Shown here one piece after another: positions 26,543 to 34,549 of a DNA stretch of 64,000 bases. Within the stretch, counting starts at the first letter, position 1; every line of letters starts with the position of its first letter. A program made the translations under genes and the position numbers. Below the pieces are notes generated by a model. That model made no database searches. It was given only the letters and a program-made list of their open reading frames with translations, and had not been told where the DNA came from. Origin of the DNA: Halopelagius inordinatus. Lineage in GTDB: Archaea; Halobacteriota; Halobacteria; Halobacteriales; Haloferacaceae. Location: positions 248,001 through 312,000 of the forward strand of contig NZ_FOOQ01000001.1 in the NCBI RefSeq assembly GCF_900113245.1, written 5' to 3'.

Positions 26543-27250
26543 ATGTCAGAATCGGCAGTCGCCGCCGTCGGCTACGACGAACTGGCCGCGTTGAAGTTCG
26601 TCGCCATCGAAGGCGGGTGCTCCGGCCCGGTGAAAGTCTCTTGCTCCGGTCTGGCGTCGCGTCTCGACGCGTCGAGCCAGACCGCCTCGCGCCGCCTCCA
26701 ACGACTCGAAGAGGCCGGTTACGTCGAACGCGACGTGGTGTCGGACGGCCAGTGGGTTTCGGTTTCCGAGGACGGCGAGGCGGCCCTTCGGCGGGAGTAC
26801 GCCGACTACCGTCGAATCTTCGAGACGGAGGACGCGGAGGCGGTCGAACTCGGCGGCACCGTCACCGGCGGTATGGGCGAGGGCAAACACTACATCTCGC
26901 TTTCGGGCTACATGCGGCAGTTCGAGAACCGCCTCGGCTACGAACCGTTCCCGGGGACGCTCAACGTCCGCTTGGACGACGGGAGCGTTCGGGCGCGCGC
27001 CGGGATGGCGTCGCTCTCTGCGGTCGCCATCGATGGGTGGGAGGACGACGAACGGACGTTCGGCCCGGCGGCCTGTTACGCCGCGACGGTCGAGTTCGAG
27101 GACCAATCGTACGCGCCGGCCCACATCATCGTCCCCGAACGCACCCACCACGACGAGAGCCAACTCGAGATTATCGCGCCCGAGAAACTCCGAGACGAAC
27201 TCGAACTCGCGGACGGCGACCACGTCACCGTCCGCGTGGAGGAGGTGTGA
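26543..27250 (+). CDS. rbkR: CTP-dependent riboflavin kinase fused to an HTH regulator
   Basis: This protein is both an enzyme and a regulator. The N-terminal winged helix (about 5-85, [20 protein letters not shown]) precedes the archaeal riboflavin kinase domain (about 95-230) with the motifs [19 protein letters not shown] and [13 protein letters not shown]. The kinase makes FMN from riboflavin using CTP. Proteins with this fusion (RbkR) are known to repress riboflavin genes. Here it directly precedes ribB, so autoregulation of the pair is likely. A CTTATT box lies about 28 nt upstream. I could not identify a clear operator. Confidence 0.93.
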   Translation: MSESAVAAVGYDELAALKFVAIEGGCSGPVKVSCSGLASRLDASSQTASRRLQRLEEAGYVERDVVSDGQWVSVSEDGEAALRREYADYRRIFETEDAEAVELGGTVTGGMGEGKHYISLSGYMRQFENRLGYEPFPGTLNVRLDDGSVRARAGMASLSAVAIDGWEDDERTFGPAACYAATVEFEDQSYAPAHIIVPERTHHDESQLEIIAPEKLRDELELADGDHVTVRVEEV

Positions 27251-27252
27251 CC

Positions 27253-27933
27253 GTGACGACGACGAAACAGACCGACGACGCGTTCGGTCGCGCCCTCGCG
27301 GCGTTCCGCGCGGGTGACCCGATTCTCGTCCACGACTTCGACGACAGGGAAGGCGAGACGGACATCATCTACCCCGCCCACTCGGTGGCGGCGGCGGACG
27401 TGGCCCGCCTCCGAAACGACGCGGGCGGACTCGTCTGCGCCGCCGTCTCCGACGCCGCCGCCGAGGCGATGAACCTCCCCTTCTTGGGGTCCGAAATCGA
27501 CCACCCGGCCGCCGCCGACCACGAATTGGCGTACGACGACCGGTCGTCGTTCTCGCTCCCGGTGAACTACCGCGAGACGTTCACGGGGATAACCGACGAC
27601 GACCGAGCGCTCACCATCACGAAACTGAGCGAGGCGGCCGACGCCGCCGTCGACGGCGAGTACGACGCCGACGACTTCGCGGCGGACTTCCGAACGCCCG
27701 GCCACGTCACCCTCCTCCGGGGTGCGCCCGGACTCCTCGACGACAGGCGGGGCCACACCGAACTCGGACTCGCACTCGCGGACGAGGCGGGTATCGGCCC
27801 GGCGGTCGTCGTCTGCGAGATGCTCGACGACGAGTCGGGCGCGGCGCTTCCGACCGCCGCGGCGCGCGAGTACGCCGAACGCCGCGGCTTCCCGTTTCTC
27901 GACGGCGACAGCATCGTCGACTCCTTAGCGTAG
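27253..27933 (+). CDS. ribB: 3,4-dihydroxy-2-butanone 4-phosphate synthase
   Basis: This enzyme converts ribulose 5-phosphate to the four-carbon precursor of riboflavin, plus formate. It has about 226 residues. The active-site region HDFDDREGETDIIYPA and the TGITDDDRALTI and RTPGHVTLLRG motifs are present. I chose the GTG at 27253 because GGAGGTG (27241-27247) forms a near-perfect Shine-Dalgarno 5 nt before it. An in-frame GTG at 27247 is the alternative. It forms a unit with rbkR, and its 3' end overlaps the convergent epimerase gene by 9 nt. Confidence 0.93.
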   Translation: MTTTKQTDDAFGRALAAFRAGDPILVHDFDDREGETDIIYPAHSVAAADVARLRNDAGGLVCAAVSDAAAEAMNLPFLGSEIDHPAAADHELAYDDRSSFSLPVNYRETFTGITDDDRALTITKLSEAADAAVDGEYDADDFAADFRTPGHVTLLRGAPGLLDDRRGHTELGLALADEAGIGPAVVVCEMLDDESGAALPTAAAREYAERRGFPFLDGDSIVDSLA

Positions 27934-28809
27934 GTCCCGCCAACTCCGCTCGGGTTCCCACCCGAGCATCCGACGCGCCTTCTCCGCGGAGACGAGCGAT
28001 TCGTACCCCTCGAACGACCTCCGCGTCTCCACGTCGGGATACTCCTCTTCGAGGAGTTCCGCCGTCTCTACGTCCGCGTTCGTGTCCGCCGCGGCCACCC
28101 AGAACCGTTCGTGACCCTCGAAGTCGGCTTCGACTGCCCGGCGGACGGCGTCTGCGGCGTCCTCCTGTGCGAGGTACGAAAACAGGGTGTTCCGTATCGA
28201 GTGGAAGTTCTCCGACTGGCGGAGTGCGGGGAGTCTCCGGTCCGCGTTCAGGAACGTCTCGCGCATCTGGGCTTCCGTCGGCATCCACGGGAACCTGAAG
28301 GAGGTGATGGTATCGGGGCCGTCGGGCCGCCGAGCGAACCCGTCCGCGGTCACCTCGACGACCTGTTTGCCGAGGCCGTACGGGTTCGACGGCGTCAAGC
28401 GATGGTCTTCGTCCACGGGGAGATACGAGAGGCGGACCGGCCCGGGTTCGAAACTCGCGCCGAGAGCGCTCATGCTGGACGCGAGGACGACGGTGTCGAT
28501 GCCGAGCGATTCGGACGCCTCCAGGACGTTGTACGTGCTCATCGCGTTGCTCTCGTAGACGACGTAGCCCGGGTCGTGACCCGGTTCCGAGAGCATCCCG
28601 AGGTGGACGACGGCGTCGGCGTCGGCGGTGGCGAACGCGCCGTACGTTTCCCCGGCGTCGGTCATGTCGGCCCGGAGGTTCGCGTCGCCGACGGACCCCC
28701 CGCTTCGACTGCAGTTCACCACGCGATAGCCCGCATCGCTGAGTGCCCGCACGACGGCGGGGCCGATACGTCCGGTCCCGCCCGTTACGGCGACTGTCTT
28801 GGGTGGCAT
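27925..28809 (-). CDS. NAD-dependent epimerase/dehydratase (extended SDR)
   Basis: This 294-residue extended short-chain dehydrogenase probably acts on a nucleotide sugar or sugar acid. The dinucleotide site is TGGTGRIGPA near the N-terminus, the catalytic Ser region is SSMSALG (about 115), and the Tyr/Lys pair is in NPYGLGKQVVE. The substrate cannot be told from the sequence. The 3' end overlaps ribB tail to tail by 9 nt. It is divergent from ilvE. Confidence 0.88.
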   Translation of the reverse strand: MPPKTVAVTGGTGRIGPAVVRALSDAGYRVVNCSRSGGSVGDANLRADMTDAGETYGAFATADADAVVHLGMLSEPGHDPGYVVYESNAMSTYNVLEASESLGIDTVVLASSMSALGASFEPGPVRLSYLPVDEDHRLTPSNPYGLGKQVVEVTADGFARRPDGPDTITSFRFPWMPTEAQMRETFLNADRRLPALRQSENFHSIRNTLFSYLAQEDAADAVRRAVEADFEGHERFWVAAADTNADVETAELLEEEYPDVETRRSFEGYESLVSAEKARRMLGWEPERSWRDLR

Positions 28810-28871
28810 TCGTAATCACTCCACGCACCGGCGGCGCAAAAACCCGGCGCGCGTCGCCGTGTCGCCTACCA

Positions 28872-28878
28872 TTTTATC
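28872..28878 (+). promoter_or_regulatory. TATA box of ilvE
   Basis: TTTTATC is centred 27 nt before the ilvE ATG, so the message should be leaderless. It also supports the choice of 28902 as the start. Confidence 0.55.
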
Positions 28879-28901
28879 ACCTGCCCCACAAACCACGCGG
28901 T

Positions 28902-29831
28902 ATGGGATTCGACGAGATGGATGTCGACACTATCTGGATGGACGGTGAGTTCGTCGATTGGGAGGACGCGCAGATTCACGTCCTCTCGCACGGACTTCAC
29001 TACGGAACCGGCGTCTTCGAGGGCGTCCGCTGTTACGACACCGAAGACGGTCCGGCCATCTTCCGGTGGGACGAGCATCTGGACCGCTTTTACGCCTCCG
29101 GGAAGCCCTACGACATGGAGATTCCGTTCGACAGAGAGGAACTCACCGAAGCGACGATGGAACTCGTTCGCCGACAGGACCTCGAATCCTGTTACATCCG
29201 ACCCGTCGCCTTCTACGGCTACGATTCGCTCGGCGTCAGCCCCAAGGACAACCCCGTGCAGGTCGCTATCGCGGCGTGGCCGTGGGGGACGTACCTCGGC
29301 GACGAGGCCCTAGAGAAGGGCGTCGACGTGATGGTCTCCTCGTGGCGAAAGCACGCGTCGAGTCAGATTCCGACGAACGCGAAGACGACCGGTCTGTACG
29401 TCAACTCGATGCTCGCGGGCGAGGAAGCGCGCCGAAACGGCTACACCGAAGCCATCGTCCTCAACAAGGAGGGCAACGTCGCGGAGGGCCCCGGCGAGAA
29501 CATCTTCATGGTCAACGACGGCGAGATATACACGCCCGGCCTCTCCGAGAGCATCTTGGACGGAATCACCCGAAACACCGTCATCGAACTCGCCCGAGAA
29601 CACGGCTACACCGTCCACGACCAAGCGTCCATCTCGCGCGGCGAACTCAACACCGCAGACGAACTGTTCTTCTCCGGTACCGCCGCCGAAATCACGCCCA
29701 TCCGGAAGGTGGACAACGTCGAAATCGACGACGGCACCCGCGGCCCGGTCACCGAGGAACTCCAACAGGCGTTCTTCGACCTCGTGGAAGGTCGCTCCGA
29801 CGACCACGAGGAGTGGTTCTCTTACGTCTGA
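28902..29831 (+). CDS. ilvE: Branched-chain amino acid aminotransferase
   Basis: This PLP-dependent, fold-type IV enzyme makes valine, leucine and isoleucine from their 2-oxo acids. It has 309 residues. Family features include HVLSHGLHYGTGVFEGVRCY near the start, the PLP lysine region NAKTTGLYVNSMLAG, and EGPGENIFMV followed by the SILDGITRNTVIELA motif. The start at 28902 is set by homology and by the TATA box spacing; a longer frame upstream is non-coding. Confidence 0.96.
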   Translation: MGFDEMDVDTIWMDGEFVDWEDAQIHVLSHGLHYGTGVFEGVRCYDTEDGPAIFRWDEHLDRFYASGKPYDMEIPFDREELTEATMELVRRQDLESCYIRPVAFYGYDSLGVSPKDNPVQVAIAAWPWGTYLGDEALEKGVDVMVSSWRKHASSQIPTNAKTTGLYVNSMLAGEEARRNGYTEAIVLNKEGNVAEGPGENIFMVNDGEIYTPGLSESILDGITRNTVIELAREHGYTVHDQASISRGELNTADELFFSGTAAEITPIRKVDNVEIDDGTRGPVTEELQQAFFDLVEGRSDDHEEWFSYV

Positions 29832-29879
29832 GGTCGTACCGACGCCGCAGCACCTCTTCTCTGCGTCTTCGCCGCCCGT

Positions 29880-30470
29880 TCAGTCGTCTTCGGTCTGTAC
29901 GTCGATGTCGATAGCGGAGCGAGTCTCGTCTTCGGCGAACCCCGCAGAGAGGATGCGCGTCAACGCCTCCTCGACGTTCTCGTCGAGTTCCGTGATGTCT
30001 TCTGGTTCTACCTCCATCACGAACCCGGTGGTGATGTTCGGAGCCGTCGGCATGAAGAGAACCACTCGCCCGTCTTTCGTCGTCTGTCCGGTCTTGAACG
30101 CCGTCATCCGAACGCCCGGCCACGTCTCCAGTTGGACGGGCGTCTGCAGGTCTTCGGTCCCCGTCAACGCCGTCTCGACGGCGAGTTTCGACGCGTTGTA
30201 GAGGATGCGAACGAGGGGGACCCGATTCATCGTCGCGTCGAGATACGTCTCGAACAGTCGCCCCACCGTCGTGCGCATCAGATAGCCCACCGAAAGCACC
30301 AACATCACGAACACGACGATGGCGACGAAGAACCCGAACGGTTGGTCCAACGTCCTGATGACGGGCAGTCTGACGATGCTCGAGTAGAGATAGTTGAGAA
30401 CCCACAGGATGACCAAAATGGGGACCAGTATCACCAGTCCGCTTGCGAAGTCGCGTCTCCACGAGGACAT
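29880..30470 (-). CDS. DUF502 family membrane protein
   Basis: This 196-residue protein has two membrane helices (about 8-30 and 45-70) and a soluble beta-rich remainder, the typical layout of DUF502. The function is unknown. The hallmark region PLVRILYNASKLAVETAL and the phrase TGFVMEVEPEDI are present. A CTTAAG box about 30 nt upstream serves it. It is divergent from carS. Confidence 0.88.
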   Translation of the reverse strand: MSSWRRDFASGLVILVPILVILWVLNYLYSSIVRLPVIRTLDQPFGFFVAIVVFVMLVLSVGYLMRTTVGRLFETYLDATMNRVPLVRILYNASKLAVETALTGTEDLQTPVQLETWPGVRMTAFKTGQTTKDGRVVLFMPTAPNITTGFVMEVEPEDITELDENVEEALTRILSAGFAEDETRSAIDIDVQTEDD

Positions 30471-30636
30471 CTATTATCGAGTAGGTGAATCCGAGCCCTT
30501 AAGAGAACTTCTGTCCGGACCGTTCGTCGGCGCGGCGCGTCCCCCGCCACCGACGTCCCTCGGTCGGAGCGACAGACCCCGTCCGATTCCGACCGGAATC
30601 ACGGTGTCTTAAGTCTCGGGCAGCGGTTTTCCACGT

Positions 30637-31179
30637 ATGGTTATCGACCTCGTCGTCGTCGCGTTCTGGACCATGCTGCCCGCGTACGTCCCGAACAACG
30701 CGGCCGTCCTCGCCGGGGGCGGCGCGCCGATAGACGGGGGGCGGACGTGGGGCGACCGCCGCCTCCTCGGCGACGGCAAGACGTGGCGCGGAACCGCCGC
30801 GGGAACGCTTGCGGGGGTCGCCGTCGCTCTCGCCTGCAACGCCGCCGCCGGTCCCGTCTCTGCGATGCTCGGCGTCTCGCTCCCGACGTTTCCGCTGATT
30901 GCGGCGGTCGGACTCGCCTTCGGCGCGATGGTCGGCGACATCGGCGCCTCCTTCCTGAAACGACGGAGCGGACGCCAACGCGGCGCGGCGTTCCCCGGAC
31001 TCGACCAACTCGACTTCGTCGTCGGCGCACTCGTCTTCGCCGCGGCGTTCGACCTACCGTGGTTCCTCGGGACGTTCACGCTCCCCGTCCTCGGGGCGGT
31101 ACTCGTCCTCACACCGATTCTGCACGTGACGACGAACGTCGCCGCCTACCTCCTCGGCGTGAAGAACGAACCGTGGTAA
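30637..31179 (+). CDS. carS: CDP-archaeol synthase
   Basis: This membrane enzyme activates the archaeal lipid precursor digeranylgeranylglyceryl phosphate with CTP, giving CDP-archaeol for polar lipid head-group attachment. It has 180 residues with about five helices. The family signature is complete: [17 protein letters not shown], then [17 protein letters not shown], then [20 protein letters not shown] and [18 protein letters not shown] box at 30608-30613, 26 nt upstream, suggests a leaderless message. Confidence 0.95.
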   Translation: MVIDLVVVAFWTMLPAYVPNNAAVLAGGGAPIDGGRTWGDRRLLGDGKTWRGTAAGTLAGVAVALACNAAAGPVSAMLGVSLPTFPLIAAVGLAFGAMVGDIGASFLKRRSGRQRGAAFPGLDQLDFVVGALVFAAAFDLPWFLGTFTLPVLGAVLVLTPILHVTTNVAAYLLGVKNEPW

Positions 31180-31250
31180 ACCACCTTTTTACAGGGGGTC
31201 CTCGCGCGCCTCCGGCGCGCTCGAACCCCCTCCAAAAATCTGGACCAAAA
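31177..31250 (+). repeat. Dispersed stem-loop element, copy 2, possible terminator
   Basis: After the carS stop come CCACC, T5, a compound hairpin (outer AGGGGGT/ACCCCCT, inner GCGCGCC/GGCGCGC, 31193-31231) and CAAAAATCTGGACCAAAAA. The block order and the flanking words match the element at 1395-1451, but the stem differs in sequence. The T5 tract may be the actual terminator of carS. Confidence 0.6.
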
Positions 31251-31370
31251 ACTCCGCGAGACTCGGGCTTCGCCCTCACTCGCGGTACGGCGTCGGTGTC
31301 CTCTCCGCACCGCTTCGGCGGCCACCGTACCGTTCCCGCTACTGCCTCACTGCCGCCGCGAACCGCCCCG

Positions 31371-31376
31371 TTTAAC
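31371..31376 (+). promoter_or_regulatory. TATA box of pyrE
   Basis: TTTAAC is centred about 27.5 nt before the pyrE ATG, the standard spacing for a leaderless haloarchaeal message. Confidence 0.6.
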
Positions 31377-31400
31377 CTGTTCGGGTGACCCGACGACAGT

Positions 31401-31922
31401 ATGACGAACGACGAACTCATCGAGGCCCTGCGAGAGGCCGAGGCGGTCCAGTACGGAGAGTTCGAACTCTCCCACGGCGGCACCTCGGACTACTACGTGG
31501 ACAAGTACCTGTTCGAGACGGACCCCACCTGTCTCCGACTCATCGCGGAGGCGTTCGCCGAGGAACACGGCGGCGAGAAACTCGCGGGCGTCGCACTCGG
31601 TGCCGTCCCCCTCGTCGCGGTGACGAGCGTCGAGACGGACACGCCCTACGTCATCGCGCGCAAGAAGGCGAAGGGGTACGGCACCGCAAAGCGCATCGAG
31701 GGGCGCTTGGAGGAGGGCGAGGAGATTCTCGTCCTCGAAGACATCGCGACGACCGGAAAGAGCGCCCTCGACGCCGTCGAAGCCCTCCGAGACGCCGGCG
31801 CGGAGGTCAACCGCGTTCTCGTCGTGGTGAACCGCGAGGAGGGCGCGGAGGAACGACTCGCCGAAGCGGACGTCGAACTCGACGCACTCATCACCGCGGA
31901 CGAACTGCTGGCCGACCGGTAA
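31401..31922 (+). CDS. pyrE: Orotate phosphoribosyltransferase
   Basis: This enzyme joins orotate to PRPP to form OMP in pyrimidine synthesis. It has 173 residues. The PRPP-binding loop is [16 protein letters not shown] (about 110-126). The N-terminal hood ([20 protein letters not shown]) and the flexible ARKKAKGYG loop are typical. It is followed by gfcR, whose product has a related phosphoribosyltransferase fold. Confidence 0.94.
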   Translation: MTNDELIEALREAEAVQYGEFELSHGGTSDYYVDKYLFETDPTCLRLIAEAFAEEHGGEKLAGVALGAVPLVAVTSVETDTPYVIARKKAKGYGTAKRIEGRLEEGEEILVLEDIATTGKSALDAVEALRDAGAEVNRVLVVVNREEGAEERLAEADVELDALITADELLADR

Positions 31923-32028
31923 CGACTCGCTCTCTTCGGACCCACCCGCTATCCCCGTCCGGCACACAGTCCCGCGTGCCGACCGTTGTCACCCACGTCC
32001 GTGAGCAACTGCCCTCTCAGCGACATCG

Positions 32029-32042
32029 AAGTATTCATACTT
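32029..32042 (+). promoter_or_regulatory. Palindrome over the gfcR core promoter
   Basis: AAGTAT-TC-ATACTT is a perfect 6-2-6 palindrome centred about 29 nt before the gfcR ATG. Its right half merges with the TATA-like ATACTTAC. This is a good position for an operator, possibly autoregulatory. Confidence 0.4.
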
Positions 32043-32064
32043 ACGCAAACTCGTCCATCGAGAT

Positions 32065-32784
32065 ATGAACAGAGCGGAGAAAGCGGCTCTCCAACTCCAA
32101 GCCGTCGCCGTCCTCCGGATGCTCAAAGAGACGAGGACGTACGACGAACTCGCCGCACTCACCGAACTGCCCGCGGGCGACCTGAACCGGTACGTCAACG
32201 GGCACGTCCTCCCCGGCATCGAACGCGCCCGCGACGTCGTCGAAGGCGTCGGGCGCGAGGCTCTCGCGACCGAACTCGAAGCGCGCGTCGCGTTCGACGA
32301 CGAGGGGTACGTCGACAACTCCGGCGTCGTCTTCGACCAGTCGTTTCTGGACCTCGTCGCGCCCGTTGCGGCCAACACCCTCGGATTCGAACGGCCCGAC
32401 GTCGTCCTCACGGCGGCGACTGACGGCATCACCCTCGGTGCGGCGATGGCGTCGTACTTCGACGCCCGCGTCGCCTACGCGAAGAAGTCCAAAGAGACGG
32501 CCGTAGAGGAGTTCATCGAGTCCCGCCAGCGACTCACCTCCGGCATCGAACTCACGTACTACCTCCCGGAACGCGCCCTCTCGTCGGGCGAGAACGTACT
32601 CATCGTCGACGACCTCATCCGGTCGGGCGAGACGCAGGAACTGCTCCTCGACATCGCGAAACAGGCCGGGGCGGAGGTCACCGGCGTCTTCGCTCTCATC
32701 TCCGTCGGCGAGAAAGGAACCGACCGCGCGAAGGAACTGACGACCGCACCCGTCGGCGCGCTTTCGGCGTTCGACACCGAGTGA
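32065..32784 (+). CDS. gfcR: PRTase-fold transcription regulator of sugar catabolism
   Basis: This 239-residue protein has an N-terminal helix-turn-helix (about 5-60) and a phosphoribosyltransferase domain with the PRPP loop VLIVDDLIRSGET (about 178-190). It resembles the Haloferax regulator GfcR, formerly called a second PyrE, which controls glucose/fructose catabolism genes. The PRTase fold probably senses a phosphorylated ligand rather than making nucleotides, as in bacterial PurR. Purine gene control is the main alternative, given the permease next door. Confidence 0.85.
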   Translation: MNRAEKAALQLQAVAVLRMLKETRTYDELAALTELPAGDLNRYVNGHVLPGIERARDVVEGVGREALATELEARVAFDDEGYVDNSGVVFDQSFLDLVAPVAANTLGFERPDVVLTAATDGITLGAAMASYFDARVAYAKKSKETAVEEFIESRQRLTSGIELTYYLPERALSSGENVLIVDDLIRSGETQELLLDIAKQAGAEVTGVFALISVGEKGTDRAKELTTAPVGALSAFDTE

Positions 32785-32933
32785 GGCGGCCGTCGCCGGG
32801 CGCGCGTCCGATAGCCGTCCACCGCCCCCGACGTCGTCTCCGCCCGTCTCCGTTCTCGCGACCCTCACGTCGCCGCCCGAACGTCATCTATATGCACAGA
32901 GACGCGGACAATATCGGGACCGAATCGACTAGT

Positions 32934-32951
32934 TATGCACGCACGTGTATA
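32934..32951 (+). promoter_or_regulatory. Operator candidate 1 upstream of the purine permease
   Basis: TATGCACG-CA-CGTGTATA is an 8-2-8 palindrome with one mismatch. A second 18-bp site of the same form lies 62 nt downstream, and a lone half-site TATGCACA occurs at 32891-32898. Confidence 0.5.
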
Positions 32952-32995
32952 TTTTCGGCCCCTTCGATGGTAACGCTTATGTTCGGAATAGTGAG

Positions 32996-33013
32996 TATGC
33001 TCACTCGTGCATT
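32996..33013 (+). promoter_or_regulatory. Operator candidate 2, abutting the permease start codon
   Basis: TATGCTCA-CT-CGTGCATT has the same 8-2-8 layout as the site at 32934 and ends one base before the ATG at 33014. A protein bound here would cover the start site of a leaderless message. Confidence 0.45.
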
Positions 33014-34426
33014 ATGGGGTTCACTGAGACGCTCGCGGACTACTTCGATGTGCAAGAACACGGGTCGTCCGTCCGGACCGAGATACTCGCCGGGGTGACG
33101 ACGTTCCTGACGATGTCGTACATCGTCGTCGTCAACCCGTCGATACTGACGGACCAACCGTTCATCGAAGGGGCAGACGGTATCGCCATCGCCGGCTACG
33201 CGCCGAGCGAGGTGCAGTCGATGCTCGCAGTCGTGACTATCATCGCCGCCGCCGTCGCGACGTTGATTATGGCGTTCTACGCCAACCGGCCGTTCGGGCA
33301 AGCACCCGGACTCGGACTGAACGCCTTCTTCGCGTTCACCGTCGTCGGAGCTCTCGGCGTGCCGTGGCAGACGGCGCTTGCCGCCGTCGTCGTGGAGGGA
33401 CTGCTCTTCATCGCCCTCACGGCCGTCGGCGCGCGGGAGTACGTCATCCGACTGTTCCCGGAACCGGTGAAGTTCGCCGTCGGGACCGGTATCGGGCTGT
33501 TCCTCGCGATAATCGGTCTGCAGGGGATGGGTATCGTCGTGGACGACGCCGCGACGCTCCTGACGTTGGGTGACGTCGCGTCGAACCCCGTCGCCATCGT
33601 CGCCGTCGTCGGCCTCTTTTTGACGCTCGCGCTCTACGCACGGGGCATTCCGGGCTCTATCGTCGTCGGTATCCTCTCTACCGCCGGATTGGGGTGGCTG
33701 TTGACGACGCTCGGCGTCGTCGCTCCCGACGCCGGCCTCGTCGCCGGTTCGACCGAGGCGACGTACAACATCGCACCGCTGGCGGGCGCGTTCGTCTCCG
33801 GATTCGGCAACGTCGAGGCGTTCAGTTTCGCGCTCATCGTGTTCACGTTCTTCTTCGTGGACTTCTTCGACACCGCCGGAACGCTGGTCGGCGTCAGTCA
33901 GGTCGCCGGTTTCCTCGACGAAGATGGCAACCTCCCCGACATCGACAAACCGCTGATGGCCGACGCCGTCGGCACCACCATCGGCGGGATGCTCGGCACC
34001 TCGACCGTGACGACGTACATCGAGTCCGCCTCGGGCGTCGAAGAGGGCGGCCGAACGGGGCTGACAGCGCTCGTCGTCGCGCTGCTTTTCATCGCCTCGT
34101 TGGCTCTCGTCCCTCTCGCGGCGGCGATTCCGCAGTACGCCTCTCACATCGCGCTCGTCGTCATCGGCATCGTGATGCTGCAGAACGCGGTCGACATCGA
34201 CTGGAGCGACATCACGAACACCATCCCCGCCGGGATGACCATCCTCGTGATGCCCTTCACCTACTCCATCGCGTACGGCATCGCCGCGGGCATCGTCTCG
34301 TACCCGGTCGTCAAACTCGCTGCGGGTGACCGAGACGACCTCCGCGTCGGTCACTGGGTGCTCGCGGGCGCGTTCGTCCTCTACTTTTTCGTCCGAACGA
34401 GCGGGTTCCTCTCCGCGCAGTTCTGA
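33014..34426 (+). CDS. NCS2/AzgA-type purine permease
   Basis: This 470-residue transporter has about 12-14 membrane helices and belongs to the xanthine/uracil permease superfamily, closest to the AzgA-like branch for adenine, guanine and hypoxanthine. The signatures are TFLTMSYIVVVNPSILTD near the N-terminus, APGLGLNAFFAF, FVDFFDTAGTLVGVSQ and GTSTVTTYIESASGVEEGGR. The ATG at 33014 is set by homology; upstream codons run through the palindromes and are not protein-like. It may be controlled by the two palindromes. Confidence 0.92.
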   Translation: MGFTETLADYFDVQEHGSSVRTEILAGVTTFLTMSYIVVVNPSILTDQPFIEGADGIAIAGYAPSEVQSMLAVVTIIAAAVATLIMAFYANRPFGQAPGLGLNAFFAFTVVGALGVPWQTALAAVVVEGLLFIALTAVGAREYVIRLFPEPVKFAVGTGIGLFLAIIGLQGMGIVVDDAATLLTLGDVASNPVAIVAVVGLFLTLALYARGIPGSIVVGILSTAGLGWLLTTLGVVAPDAGLVAGSTEATYNIAPLAGAFVSGFGNVEAFSFALIVFTFFFVDFFDTAGTLVGVSQVAGFLDEDGNLPDIDKPLMADAVGTTIGGMLGTSTVTTYIESASGVEEGGRTGLTALVVALLFIASLALVPLAAAIPQYASHIALVVIGIVMLQNAVDIDWSDITNTIPAGMTILVMPFTYSIAYGIAAGIVSYPVVKLAAGDRDDLRVGHWVLAGAFVLYFFVRTSGFLSAQF

Positions 34427-34549
34427 GACGGCCCTCCCCTTCGTCCGACGGACCGCCGTTCGTCCCCACTGACGACGGCTCTCACCGACTGCAGCGGCCG
34501 CGAGAGACCAAAAGAGGTTCAGTCTCGCACCGACAGTCTCTCGGTAGTA

